This document shows, piece by piece, positions 1 to 9,993 of a DNA stretch of 64,000 nt (position 1 is the stretch's first letter; each line of letters starts with the position of its first letter). This DNA comes from Mycobacterium sp. ACS1612 (GTDB lineage Bacteria; Actinomycetota; Actinomycetes; Mycobacteriales; Mycobacteriaceae). The stretch is taken from NCBI RefSeq assembly GCF_001667505.1, contig NZ_LZHZ01000076.1, positions 1-64,000 on the forward strand, given 5' to 3'. The notes beneath the pieces are model-generated. The model saw only the letters and a list, made by a program, of their open reading frames with translations, ran no database searches and was not told the origin of the DNA. A program made the position numbers and the translations under genes.

Positions 1-3000
1 AAGGGTTCGTCCACACCGACGCGGTCCAGCCCCAACACCTCGGCATAGATACCGGCCAAAATCTCCTCGACCACCGTGTCGGGCGCGCGATACCGGTCGA
101 GGTCTCGATAGTCGGGTGCGGGCAACGCGTCCACGTTGACTTTGCCGTTGACCGTCAACGGGATTGCGTCGAGCACCACCACCGCGGCCGGCACCATGTA
201 CGACGGCAGCCGATCGGTCAGCGTCGCGCGCACCCCGCCCGGGTCGGCCGTCCCAGTGACATAGCCGATCAGGCGTTTGTCGCGGGCGATCACGACCGCC
301 TGCGTCACACCGTCCAGGCCGGCCAGCGCGGCCTGCACCTCCCCGAGCTCGACGCGGAACCCGCGGAGCTTCACCTGTTGATCTGCGCGGCCGAGGTATT
401 CGAGTTGGCCGTCGGGGCGCCACCGCACCAGATCGCCGGTGCGATACATCCGCGCGCCGGGTGCGCCGAACGGACACGCCACGAAACGCGCTGCCGTCAA
501 TCCGCCGCGACGCCAATAGCCGACGCCCACCCCCGCGCCTGCCACGTACAACTCGCCCACCACGCCGGGCGCCACGGGGCGTAGCCAGCGATCGAGGACG
601 AATACCGCCGCACCCGACACCGGCGTGCCGATCGGTACCACGTCCGAATCCGGTGTCAGCGCAGCGCTCATCGTCGCGTAGACGGTGGTTTCGGTCGGGC
701 CGTAGGCGTTGATCATCACGCGGCCTGGTGCCCACTGATCGACCAGCGCGGGCGGGCACGCTTCCCCAGCGACCACCAGTGCCGCCGATTCCAGCCCGCG
801 AGGGTCCAACGTCGCGACAGCGGAGGGGGTTTGACTCACGACGGAAATGCGCTCGGCGGTGAGCAAGGCATGGAAGTCGTCCGGTGACGTGGCCACCGAC
901 TCAGGCACCACCACCAACCGCCCTCCGGAGCACAGAGTGCCCCAGATCTCCCACACCGAGACGTCGAACGAATGCGAATGCCACTGTGTCGCCGCGAATT
1001 GTGTGGCGGCGGGCCGGGACCCGAAGAACTTCCGCAGACGAAGCAGTTGCGTGACGTTGCGGTGTGTGATCGCCACCCCCTTCGGCACCCCGGTTGTGCC
1101 GGAGGTGTAGATGAGGTAGGCGATGTCGTCGGGCGCGGGTCCAGCCAAGCCGGAACACGGATTGCGGGCGACGACCCGGTCGTCGATGTCGATCACCGGC
1201 AGTTCATGCCCGGGGAGCCTGCCACGAAGATCAGCGGTGGTGAGCACCGCGACCGGTTCGGCGTCGGCGAGCATGAACTCGATGCGCGATTGCGGTAGGG
1301 CCGGGTCGATGGGCAGGTACGCGGCACCGGTTTTCAGCACCGCCGCCATCGCGACGATCGCGTCGGCCGACCGGGGAAACAGCAACGCCACTGAGCTGCC
1401 CGGCGCTGCCCCGTAGTGGGAAAGTAAGTGCGCCAACCGGTTCGACACCCAGTGGAACTCTTGGTACGTCATCGAGCGGCCTTGATAGCTCACCGCCACC
1501 GCACCAGGAGTGCGCGCCACCTGCTCGGCCAACGCGGCGGGAATCGACACCGCGGCAGGCTTGGGTTGGGTCAAGGTGGCGCGATTACCCCACCGATTGA
1601 GTTCGGTGTGCTCCTCATCGCTGACCGGGTCCACCGACGACACCCGCGCCGACGGATCGTCGGCCATCGCCAGCAGCAACCGCTGTAGCCGCTCGACGAG
1701 GGTCTCGATGCTGGCGGCGTCGTACACATCGGTGCGGAACTCCACCGTGCCGCCGATTCCCGCCGGTTCACCGCCGGCCGTCCAGCGTTCGGCCAGCGAG
1801 AAGGTCAGATCCATCCGGGCCGTGCGGGTGTGCACGGGCAGCGGTGTGACCTGCAGGTCGCCCAGCGTCAGCCCCTGTGCGGGCTCGTTGTGGTGCCCGG
1901 GAAAGTTCTGCCACGCCAACATGACCTGGATCAGCGGATGATGGGTCAGTGACCGGGTGGTCGTGAGGCGGTCGACGAGCACCTCGAACGGCACGTCCTG
2001 GTGTTCGTAGCCGGCGAGGCTGCGCTGCCGGACAGCGGCGAGCAGGTCTGCGATCGTCGGATCGTCGGACAGGTCGACGCGCAGCACCAGCGTGTTGACG
2101 AAGAAGCCCACCAATTCGTCCAGCGCCGAGTCGCGGCGCCCCGCTGTCGGGTAACCCACTGCGACATCGGCGCTGCCGCTCATCTTCGACAGCAGCACCG
2201 CAAGCGCTGCCTGGACGACCATGAAACTGGTGGCGTTGTGGTGCCGGGCCAGCTCGCGCACCCGCCGCTGCAGGTCAGCCGAGAAGTCCACTGCCACATG
2301 GTCGCCGCGGTAGTCAGCCACCAGTGGGTACGGCCGGTCGGTGGGCAGCTGCAGCCGGTCCGGGATACCGGCCAGGGTGTGTTCCCAATACCGAAGTTGC
2401 CGTGCCACGGGACTGTCGGTGTCCTCGATGTCGCCGAGTTGCGCCCGCTGCCACAGGGCGTAGTCGGCGTACTGCACCGGCAGGTCGTCCCAGTCGGGCG
2501 CCAGCCCCGCGCACCGGCTGGCGTAGGCCACCCCGAGATCACGCACCAGCGGCGCCACCGACCAGCCGTCTGCTGCGATGTGGTGGGCCACCGCCACCAG
2601 TACGTGCTCGTCATCGGTTATGCGAAACAGCTGCGCCCGCAACGGGATATCGGTGGACAGGTCGAACGGGCGCTGCGCCGCTTCGTCGATACGGCTGCGC
2701 ACCCTGTCCTCAGGCCATCCGGTGGCGTCGACGATCCCCCAGCCGAAGTCGGCCCGTTGCGGTGACAACACGACTTGTTGCGGTGTGCCGTCGACTGCAG
2801 TGAACACCGTGCGCAGGGTCTCGTGACGGCTGACGACATCGGCCAGCGCCGCGCCGAGGGCGTCGGCGTCGAGGTGTCCGCACAGCCGCAACGCCACCGC
2901 CATGTGGTACATCGGCGACGCTCCCTGGAACTGGTCGAGAAACCACAATCGGCTCTGCGCGAACGACAACGGCAGCACCCCGGGCCGCTCGACGGTCGCC

Positions 3001-6000
3001 ACCGGTTCCAGCCGGGTCGACTCATCGCCGAGATGCAGCGCCAACCGGGCGACGGTGGGCGCGTCGAACAAGGTGCGGACTGCCAGGTTCACGTCGAACG
3101 CCTTGTTGGCCGCGGCGATCACGCGCATCGCCGACAACGAGTCGCCGCCGAGGTCGAAGAACGAGTCGTCGATGCCGACAGTTTCGACGGCCAGCACCTG
3201 GGCGAAGATGCCCGCCAGGATCTCTTCGGTGACGGTGACCGGCGCGCGGTATCCGTCGGCGTCCTGGTAGTCCGGCGCCGGAAGGGCTGCGGTGTCGAGT
3301 TTTCCGCTCACCGTCAACGGCAGCGCGGCCACCACCACGACCGCGGACGGCACCATGTACGGCGGCAGGTGTTCGGCCAGCGCCGCGCGCACCGCAGCCG
3401 GATCCGCTTCACCGGTGACGTACCCGACCAACCGGTGCGTCCCCTGGCGGTCCTCGCGAACGACGGCCGCCGCCTGATCGACACCGTCCTGCCCGGCCAG
3501 CGCGGCCTGCACCTCACCCAACTCGATGCGGTAACCGCGGACCTTCACCTGCTCGTCGGCACGCCCGACATATCGAAGCTGACCGTCAGCGCCCCACGAC
3601 GCCAGGTCTCCGGTGCGATACATCCGGGCACCCGGCCCGCCGAACGGACACGCCACGAACCGCGCCGCAGTCAACGCGCCGCGGCGCCAATAGCCCACTC
3701 CCACACCATGACCCGCGATGTACAGTTCGCCGACGACACCGGGCGGCACCGGCCGCAACCACTCGTCGAGCACGAACAACGCCGACCCAGGCACCGGAGA
3801 CCCGATGGGCGCGGCACCCGAACCGGGTGCCAGCGGCGCGCTGAGCGACGCATATATCGTCGTCTCGGTGGGGCCGTATGCGTTGACCATCACCCGGCCC
3901 GGCGCCCATAGGTCCACGACGGACGCCGGACATGCTTCGCCACCCACCAGCAGCGCCGCCGACTCCAGCCCCTGCGCCGCCAACAGCCCCAGCGCAGAGG
4001 GGGTTTGAGTGAGGACGTTGACGCCCTCGGCGACCAGCAGATCGTGGAAGTCGCCCGGCGCGTGTACCACCGAATCCGGCACCACGACCAACCGCCCGCC
4101 GCGCAACAGGGCGCCGAACATCTCCCACACCGAGAAGTCGAATGCATAAGAATGCCATTGCGGCCAGACCTGTTCGGCTGCGGCGGCCAGTCCGGCATCG
4201 AACGACATGATCAGCTGGGTCAGGTTGTGATGGGTGATCGCCACGCCCTTGGGCACACCGGTGGTGCCGGAGGTGTAGATGACGTAGGCGATGCCATCCG
4301 GGCTTGGGGCCGCCGGTTCCATGCGCGGATACCCCGGTAGTTGCGGATCGTCGACGCCGATCAGCGCCATGCGTTGTCCGTCGAACCGGTCGGCGAAGGC
4401 GGCGGAGGTGACGGCCGCCGTCGGTGCGGCGTCGCTGAGCATGAACGCCACCCGTGCTGCGGGTAGCGTCGGGTCGATTGGCAGGTAGGCGGCACCTGCC
4501 TTCAGCACCGCCAGAATCGCGACGACGGCTTCTGCCGAGCGATCCAGTAAGAGCGCGACAGTCGCGCCGGCGCCGACGCCTTCGTCACAGAGCTTGTGCG
4601 CCAGCCGATTCGATGCTTCGTCGAGTTCGCGATAAGTCAACGACCTGCCACCGCAGACCAACGCGACCGCCTCGGGTGCGCGCCCGACCTGCTCTGCGAA
4701 CGCGGCGGGTATCGACGTCGCCGCCGGTGCGGGCTTCGTCAGGGCTGCGCGATTTCCCCACGCGTCCAACCGCGCGCGCTCGTCGCCGTCGAGCAGATCC
4801 ACCGTCGATAACCGTGCGGTCGGATCGGCGGTGACCGACGTCAGGACGCGGTGCAACCGCTGCACCAGCGTTTCGATGGTGGCGGTGTCGTACACATCGG
4901 TGCGGAACTGCACGGTGCCGCCGATGCCTGCGGGTTCACCGGTGTCGGTGAAGCGCTCACCTAGATAGAGCGCCAGATCCATTGCGGCCGTGTGCGTTTT
5001 GAGCGGACGTTGAGACACCTCGAGGTCGGCGACGGTCAACGCGAGCGAAGCCGTGTTCTGCCAGGCCAGCATCGCCTGGATCAGCGGATGGTGGGTCAGC
5101 GAGCGCGGCGGGTTGAGCCGCTCGACGAGCACCTCGAACGGGACGTCCTGGTGTTCGTAGGCGGCGAGGCTGCGTTCGCGGACCTGGGCGAGCAAATCGG
5201 CGAAGGTGGGGTCTCCGGCGAGGTCGACGCGCAGGATCAGCGTGTTGACGAAGAAGCCGACCAGACCGTCGAGTGCCGGATCGCCGCGGCCTGCGATCGG
5301 GAAGCCAACCGCCACATCAGAACTCGAGCTCAGCCTCGACAACAGCATCGCAAGGGCGGCTTGGACGACCATGAAGCTGGTCGCGTTGTGCTCGCGAGCC
5401 AACGCACGCACCTGCTGCTGCAACTGCGCTGTCCAGTCCACCGTGACGCTGGCGCCATGGTGATCGGCGACCGGCGGGTACGGGCGGTCGGTGGGCAACT
5501 CCAAGCGCTCAGGCATGCCTGCCAGCGCGTCCTCCCAGAAGCCGACCTGCGCGGCCAGCGGACTACTCGAGTCGGTGAGGTCGCCGAGGTTCTCACGCTG
5601 CCACAGCGTGTAATCGGCGTACTGCACCGGGAGGTCGGCCCAGCGAGGCGCACGACCGGCGTACCGATCGGCGTACGCGGCGCTGATGTCGGCGGCCAAC
5701 ACGCCGATCGACCAGCCGTCGCCTGCGATGTGGTGCACCACCACCACCAGCACATGCTCGTCGTCGGCGACTCTGAAAACCATTGCTCTGAACGGGATCT
5801 CATCCGCCAGAGCAAAGCCGTCGTGTGCGACGTCCTCGATCGCGCTGTCGAGCCGGTCGGTCGGCCATCCGGTGGCATCCACCACCGTCCAACCGAAGTC
5901 GAGGCCGTGCGCCGGTAGAACGATCTGCTGTGCCACCCCGTCGACTGCGGAGAACACGGTGCGCAGGCTCTCGTGACGGTCGAGGACGTCGGTCAGCGCG

Positions 6001-6719
6001 GTATGCAACGCCACGGCATTCAGGTTGCCGCGCAACCGCAATGCCACTGCACGGTTGTACACCGGTGAGGGGCCCTGCAACTGGCCGATGAACCACAACC
6101 GGCTCTGCGCGAACGACAGCGGCACCACTGCGGGCCGCTCGCGGGCCACCAATGGTTTGGCTGCGCCCGCGGCGACACCGATGCGGGCGGCCAGCTCTGT
6201 GACAGTGGGGGTGTTGAACAGCGCACCCAGCGGCAAGTTGGCTTCGAGCATGGCGTTGACGGCGGCGACCACCCGCATCGCCGCCAGCGAGTCCCCGCCG
6301 AGATCGAAGAACGACTCCCCGACATCCACGCTCTGCACGCCGAGAACCTCGGCGAAGATCTCCGCCAGGCGCTCTTCGATGGCGTGGTAGCGGTCGGCGT
6401 CGTCGTATTCGGGTGCGGGCAGCGCGCAGGTGTCGAGTTCACCGTTGGCCCCCAACGGCAGTGCTTCCATCACCACCACCGCCGCGGGGACCATGTACGA
6501 CGGCAATCGCTCGGCCAGCGCCACACGCACACCCGCCGGATCAACCGTCCCGCAGACCACGGTCAGATAACCCACCAGGCGTTGATCGCCAGGACGATCC
6601 TCCCTGACGATCACGATCGCCTGTGCCACCCCGTCCAGACCGGCTAGTGCTGCCCTGACCTCCCCGAGGTCGATGCGATGGCCACGAATCGTGACGCGCT
6701 CGGCAGCCAGCCCGGACGG
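1..6719 (-). CDS. Non-ribosomal peptide synthetase, partial (3' end outside window, 5' end apparently truncated)
   Basis: Multimodular peptide synthetase, about 2,240 codons visible. Domain order from the 5' side: only the C-terminal subdomain of an adenylation domain (RGHRIDLGEV, about 6650-6690), a carrier domain (FFDLGGDSLAAMR, about 6290), condensation (HHIAGDGW, about 5715), adenylation (YTSGTTGVPKG about 4250; NAYGPTETT about 3880), carrier (LGGDSLSAMR, about 3145), condensation (HHIAADGW, about 2570), adenylation (about 1095), then the start of a third carrier at the edge. No epimerase is seen between modules. By-eye specificity residues are D-F-W-T-L-G-A-I-Y and D-V-W-S-V-A-A-V-Y; no substrate is called. 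The frame is open back into the MbtH gene but has no good start: the first GTG is at 6629, inside the A-domain remnant. The normal roughly 400-residue N-terminal part of this A domain is missing. The product is unknown. Confidence 0.9.
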
Positions 6720-6720
6720 C

Positions 6721-6951
6721 TTAGGACTCAGAGCCCGCTCCCTGGGCCAGCCTCTCGCGCAGACTCTTCGGCCGGATATCGGGCCAGTTCTGTTCGATGT
6801 AGTCGAGGCAGTCGGCTCTGGTCGCTTCGCCGTATACCGTCCGCCATCCGGCCGGCACATCAGCAAACGTGGGCCAGAGGCTGTGCTGCTCCTCGTCGTT
6901 GACCAAGACGAAGAAGCTACCGGCGTCGTCGTCGAACGGATTCGTACTCAC
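6721..6951 (-). CDS. MbtH-like protein, NRPS partner
   Basis: MbtH-like proteins bind NRPS adenylation domains and are needed for their folding or activity. The 76-residue product has the family hallmarks: N-terminal NPFDDD, then SLWPTFADVPAGW, and C-terminal DIRPKSLRERLA. It starts at GTG 6951 behind a GGAG ribosome site. Its stop lies one base before the synthetase frame at 6719, so the two are co-transcribed. It is a paralogue of the MbtH at 63856-64000, not a copy: residues differ throughout (for example PAGWRTVYGEATR against PDGWRVVFGDATR). The 245 bases upstream (6952-7196) presumably hold the operon promoter, but I recognise no iron-box or other operator there. Confidence 0.95.
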   Translation of the reverse strand: MSTNPFDDDAGSFFVLVNDEEQHSLWPTFADVPAGWRTVYGEATRADCLDYIEQNWPDIRPKSLRERLAQGAGSES

Positions 6952-7196
6952 GCGTTCTCCTAATTGCCTACTAGAGATGGGTCAACGACCGACGCAGCGA
7001 GCGCGGCACCGTTCGCGAAGCGGTTATCGTTTCCAATTCACGCACCGGCGACGTCAACATAACACCGCTGACCTCCCCTTCGCGGGCTAAATCGCGGTGC
7101 CGGTCATGCGTCGATTCCACCCCGTCGGCGCGGCTACCGATCCCAACAACGAGCGGCCGTGATACGTCAGGGGCCGTCTGTGACAGCAGAACTCGG

Positions 7197-9278
7197 TCAG
7201 CTGGCGATGCACGCTGCCGCGAGGGTGCCCTGACCGCAGTCGAGGGTGCTCGACTGGTCTGGAATGAACGACGAGGCGGGCGGCGGAGGCAGCAGCGGGA
7301 AGATGCTCGCGCCGTACACACCCGTCAAGAGCGCCACGATCTGCGCGGGCACGTTGGTCACCACGTACAGGACGTCGATGATCGGCCCCGGCAGCGGCAG
7401 TCCCGCGTCGAGCAGGAAGTAGGGAATGGAGGCGAAGATGGTGCGCGCGCTCAGCGCCACGTTGGTGAGGAAGTCGGGGCTGTGGTTCGACGCGAGTTGC
7501 GCCTTGAGCGCGTCCTGCAGGTCTGACCGATCGCCGGGATCGACGCCCGCGCCAAGCGATGTCAGGGGCAGACCGTCAAAACTGCGGCGCAGCGGCGCGT
7601 CGAACAGATCGAGCACCGTCGGAGTGACGTCGACGATCTCGTAGTCGGTGTTGATGTACCCGTCGTTGAAGTCGGGGCCGCGGGCAATGACGAATGTCGC
7701 TGTCTCGTCGGGTGATTGGAAGCCGTGGCCGAAACCTTTCTGCGGCTGATGGCCATGGTCGGTGACGACGATGACAGTCCACTGCTCGCCGGTCGCCGCC
7801 TCGCGCGCCGCGACCGCATCCATGATCGCGCCGAGATTGTCGTCGGTGCGCTGGATGGCCTCTTTGTATTGCTCCGACGCACCGCCGAACATGTGCCCGT
7901 TCTCGTCCACCTGGACAAGGTAGGTGAACATGAATTCCGGGACGTCCTCGTAACCTTCGGCAGTGCCCAGAATCGACTTGACGGCTTCGGCGGTGACGGC
8001 GGCGTCAGTCGCCGACCAGTTGGTGTCGCCCGGTAATTGGGCGACATAGTGGACGTCGTCGGCGCCAATCCCTGAGGCGGCGATGGCGGCGATGACATCC
8101 CAGTCGGCGATGGCCTTGGTGTCGATGGCAGAGTTGAACGTCTCGAGTTGGGTGAAGACGGTGGGCCACTTGTCATAGGTCCACGGGGTGTAGACGTTGT
8201 TGATCACGCCGGTCTTGTTGTCCCACGCACCGGTCAGGATCGTTGTCCAGGACGGGTTCGAGATCGTGGTGTGCCCGACGATGCTCGGCGCGGAGTTGGT
8301 GCTGTCGTCCATCAGCTCGAAGAAATTCTCGTTGGTCGGATCGGCCATCACCCGGCTCAGGTTCGTGCCGTCGATGCCGATCACGAGCACGTGTTGATTG
8401 GGCTCGACCGGCTCGAGCAGAGCGGTGGGTTGCTGGGCCGCAACCGGTGAGGTGCGACGGAACAGATTGCGCTCCATCTCGTCTCGCACCGCGGACAACA
8501 TCGCCCACAGCACCGGAACCTGCAGCGGCGATCCGGTGCCGAAGCTCAGCATCGGCTGCAACACGGTCGCGACGAGGTCGGAGACCACGGTGATCAGGGT
8601 CGGGCGGGGCCGCGGCGCCACCGGTGCCACGGCGGGTGTGGACAGCGCCGCGAAGGTGGTGGCCGTCGTCGTACCCGGGTCGTCGGCGGGGGGCTCCGAG
8701 AATGTCCGCGCCGTGGTGTCGTCGACCGCGGCGGGATTTTGTGTCTGCGCTCTCTTCTTCTGGGTGACCGTCGTGGTCGCCGCGGTGATCGACGAGCCCG
8801 CTTCGGCGGGTGGTTGATTCGGCGACGACCTCCACGTCTTGCGTTTGCCGGCGCCGTCGGTAACCGCGCTATGGTCGTCGTCGTCGCTGGCCGGTGGGGT
8901 GTCCGCGGTCGGCGGATCCTCGGTGTCAGCCTTATCGTCGGTGTCGGCCTGGTCGCCGGCGTCGGCCTGGTTGTCGGCGTCGGCCTGGTTGTCGGTGGCC
9001 GCCGTCGGCTTCGGGTCGGATGTCTGAGCCCCGTCGTCCCCATCGGGATCCGCCTTCTCGACTACCGCCGCTTTCTTCTTCTTCTTTTTCGGGGTGGTCT
9101 TCGCCGATGACGTGGACGTATCGGTGGTGGACGAGGCGGTGGTCTGCGAAGTTTCCCCGGTCGACGAGGGCTCCGTCGGGCTGGCGTACGCGATGCCCGG
9201 CGTGGTCGCCATGGCCACCCCCACTCCGAGGGTCACGGCAAGAGCGCCAACTCGACCGATGTGCTTCGCATAACCCAT
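7197..9278 (-). CDS. Exported type I phosphodiesterase/nucleotide pyrophosphatase (alkaline phosphatase superfamily)
   Basis: Predicted 693-residue exported hydrolase. The N-terminus (MGYAKHIGRVGALAVTLG, then an ATPGIAYAS-like cleavage region) is a signal peptide. Residues about 40-260 are a low-complexity Thr/Ser/Asp/Pro-rich linker with a poly-Lys run and tandem NQADAD/DQADTD repeats. The catalytic domain follows: IGIDGT (metal Asp), NPSWTTILTG (nucleophile Thr), DENGHMFGG, TDHGHQP and GHGF match the metal-binding set of phosphodiesterase/pyrophosphatase enzymes (PF01663). The substrate is unknown. I prefer ATG 9278 with AAAGGGA just upstream over GTG 9302, which lacks a ribosome site. The long disordered spacer suggests the enzyme is held away from the membrane or cell wall. 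Confidence 0.85.
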   Translation of the reverse strand: MGYAKHIGRVGALAVTLGVGVAMATTPGIAYASPTEPSSTGETSQTTASSTTDTSTSSAKTTPKKKKKKAAVVEKADPDGDDGAQTSDPKPTAATDNQADADNQADAGDQADTDDKADTEDPPTADTPPASDDDDHSAVTDGAGKRKTWRSSPNQPPAEAGSSITAATTTVTQKKRAQTQNPAAVDDTTARTFSEPPADDPGTTTATTFAALSTPAVAPVAPRPRPTLITVVSDLVATVLQPMLSFGTGSPLQVPVLWAMLSAVRDEMERNLFRRTSPVAAQQPTALLEPVEPNQHVLVIGIDGTNLSRVMADPTNENFFELMDDSTNSAPSIVGHTTISNPSWTTILTGAWDNKTGVINNVYTPWTYDKWPTVFTQLETFNSAIDTKAIADWDVIAAIAASGIGADDVHYVAQLPGDTNWSATDAAVTAEAVKSILGTAEGYEDVPEFMFTYLVQVDENGHMFGGASEQYKEAIQRTDDNLGAIMDAVAAREAATGEQWTVIVVTDHGHQPQKGFGHGFQSPDETATFVIARGPDFNDGYINTDYEIVDVTPTVLDLFDAPLRRSFDGLPLTSLGAGVDPGDRSDLQDALKAQLASNHSPDFLTNVALSARTIFASIPYFLLDAGLPLPGPIIDVLYVVTNVPAQIVALLTGVYGASIFPLLPPPPASSFIPDQSSTLDCGQGTLAAACIAS
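8930..8998. repeat. 18-bp tandem repeat inside the phosphodiesterase linker
   Basis: Near-perfect copies of an 18-base unit of the form GTCGGCGTCGGCCTGGTT run through this stretch (plus-strand reading). They encode the six-residue repeats NQADAD, NQADAG, DQADTD and DKADTE in the disordered linker. Because 18 is a multiple of three, gain or loss of a unit would change linker length without breaking the frame. Confidence 0.8.
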
Positions 9279-9418
9279 GACGATCCCTTTCGCTCCACTC
9301 ACCGCAGAGGTGGACGTTGGCGTAAATTACGCCCTTCTCACAGCGGTTTGCCAGAAATCGACGGATTCGGTGTCACCGGCCCGGTGTCCTACTGGTCGCG
9401 CTGTTCGCGGTCGTCAGA

Positions 9419-9455
9419 TCGGCCCGCCACCCGGGGAGGGTTGGTGGCGGGCCGA
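9419..9455 (-). terminator. Strong hairpin, probable terminator of the 9469-9840 gene
   Basis: A perfect 13-bp inverted repeat (9419-9431, TCGGCCCGCCACC, against 9443-9455) with an 11-base loop lies 14 bases past the stop codon of the gene at 9469-9840. There is no U-tract, as is usual for mycobacterial terminators. It separates that gene from the phosphodiesterase gene downstream on the same strand. Confidence 0.75.
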
Positions 9456-9468
9456 CTGATTGCGGGGG

Positions 9469-9840
9469 TCAGTTCTGCTTCACGAACACAGGGAGCTTGC
9501 CGCCGCCGAAGACCGGCAGCCGGCCTGGGTTGCTCACTTTGCCCCCGCCATCGACGGTGCCAACGCCGCCTGTCTCGGCGCGTTGCGGTGCCGTGGTGAT
9601 CGTGATCTTTCCGCCGCGGCAGCTGACGATCTTGCCGTCGACGAACACGTCCTGGCCGTCATCGATCGGGATAGGGTAGCCGTCGTTGTCGATGTGGGTG
9701 CATCCACCGCCGCCGCCGGGGGCCGGATCGTTGTCGGTGGCGAAGGCGGTTGCCGGGGCCATGGCGAGAATGCCGAAGGCGCCGAGGACGGCAGCTGCGT
9801 ACTTGATGCCGGTCAGCTTGCGGGTCTGTGAAAGCGTCAT
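9469..9840 (-). CDS. Small exported protein of unknown function
   Basis: The 123-residue product has a clear signal peptide (basic MTLSQTRKLTGIK, a hydrophobic Ala/Leu core, APATAFA-T cleavage site). The mature part is Gly-rich with a short acidic stretch, DNDGYPIPIDDGQD, and two cysteines (GGGCTH and VSCRGG) that could form a disulphide. The ATG start has GAAAGGAA upstream. I recognise no family. It ends at the hairpin at 9419-9455, so it is probably a single-gene unit. Confidence 0.7.
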   Translation of the reverse strand: MTLSQTRKLTGIKYAAAVLGAFGILAMAPATAFATDNDPAPGGGGGCTHIDNDGYPIPIDDGQDVFVDGKIVSCRGGKITITTAPQRAETGGVGTVDGGGKVSNPGRLPVFGGGKLPVFVKQN

Positions 9841-9993
9841 CGTGGATTCCTTTCGGGAAGTTCGGGTTGGTGACTGTGGTGTTGTTGAGAGGAATCCTGC
9901 TGGTCGCGCGGCGCCCGCGTAATCGCCGAGGAGCCAGAATCCAGCTTGCCCAGGGGAAGAATTTCCTAACCGGGAGGTAAGCAGAAAACGCGT

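Noticed and set aside
2775..3911. Plus-strand frame of 378 codons inside the synthetase
   Set aside because: It lies opposite recognisable C, carrier and A domains; Arg/His/Gly-rich without a fold pattern.
8594..9110. Additional genes within the phosphodiesterase linker region
   Set aside because: Low-complexity DNA is open in several frames; only the frame in line with the signal peptide and catalytic domain is meaningful.
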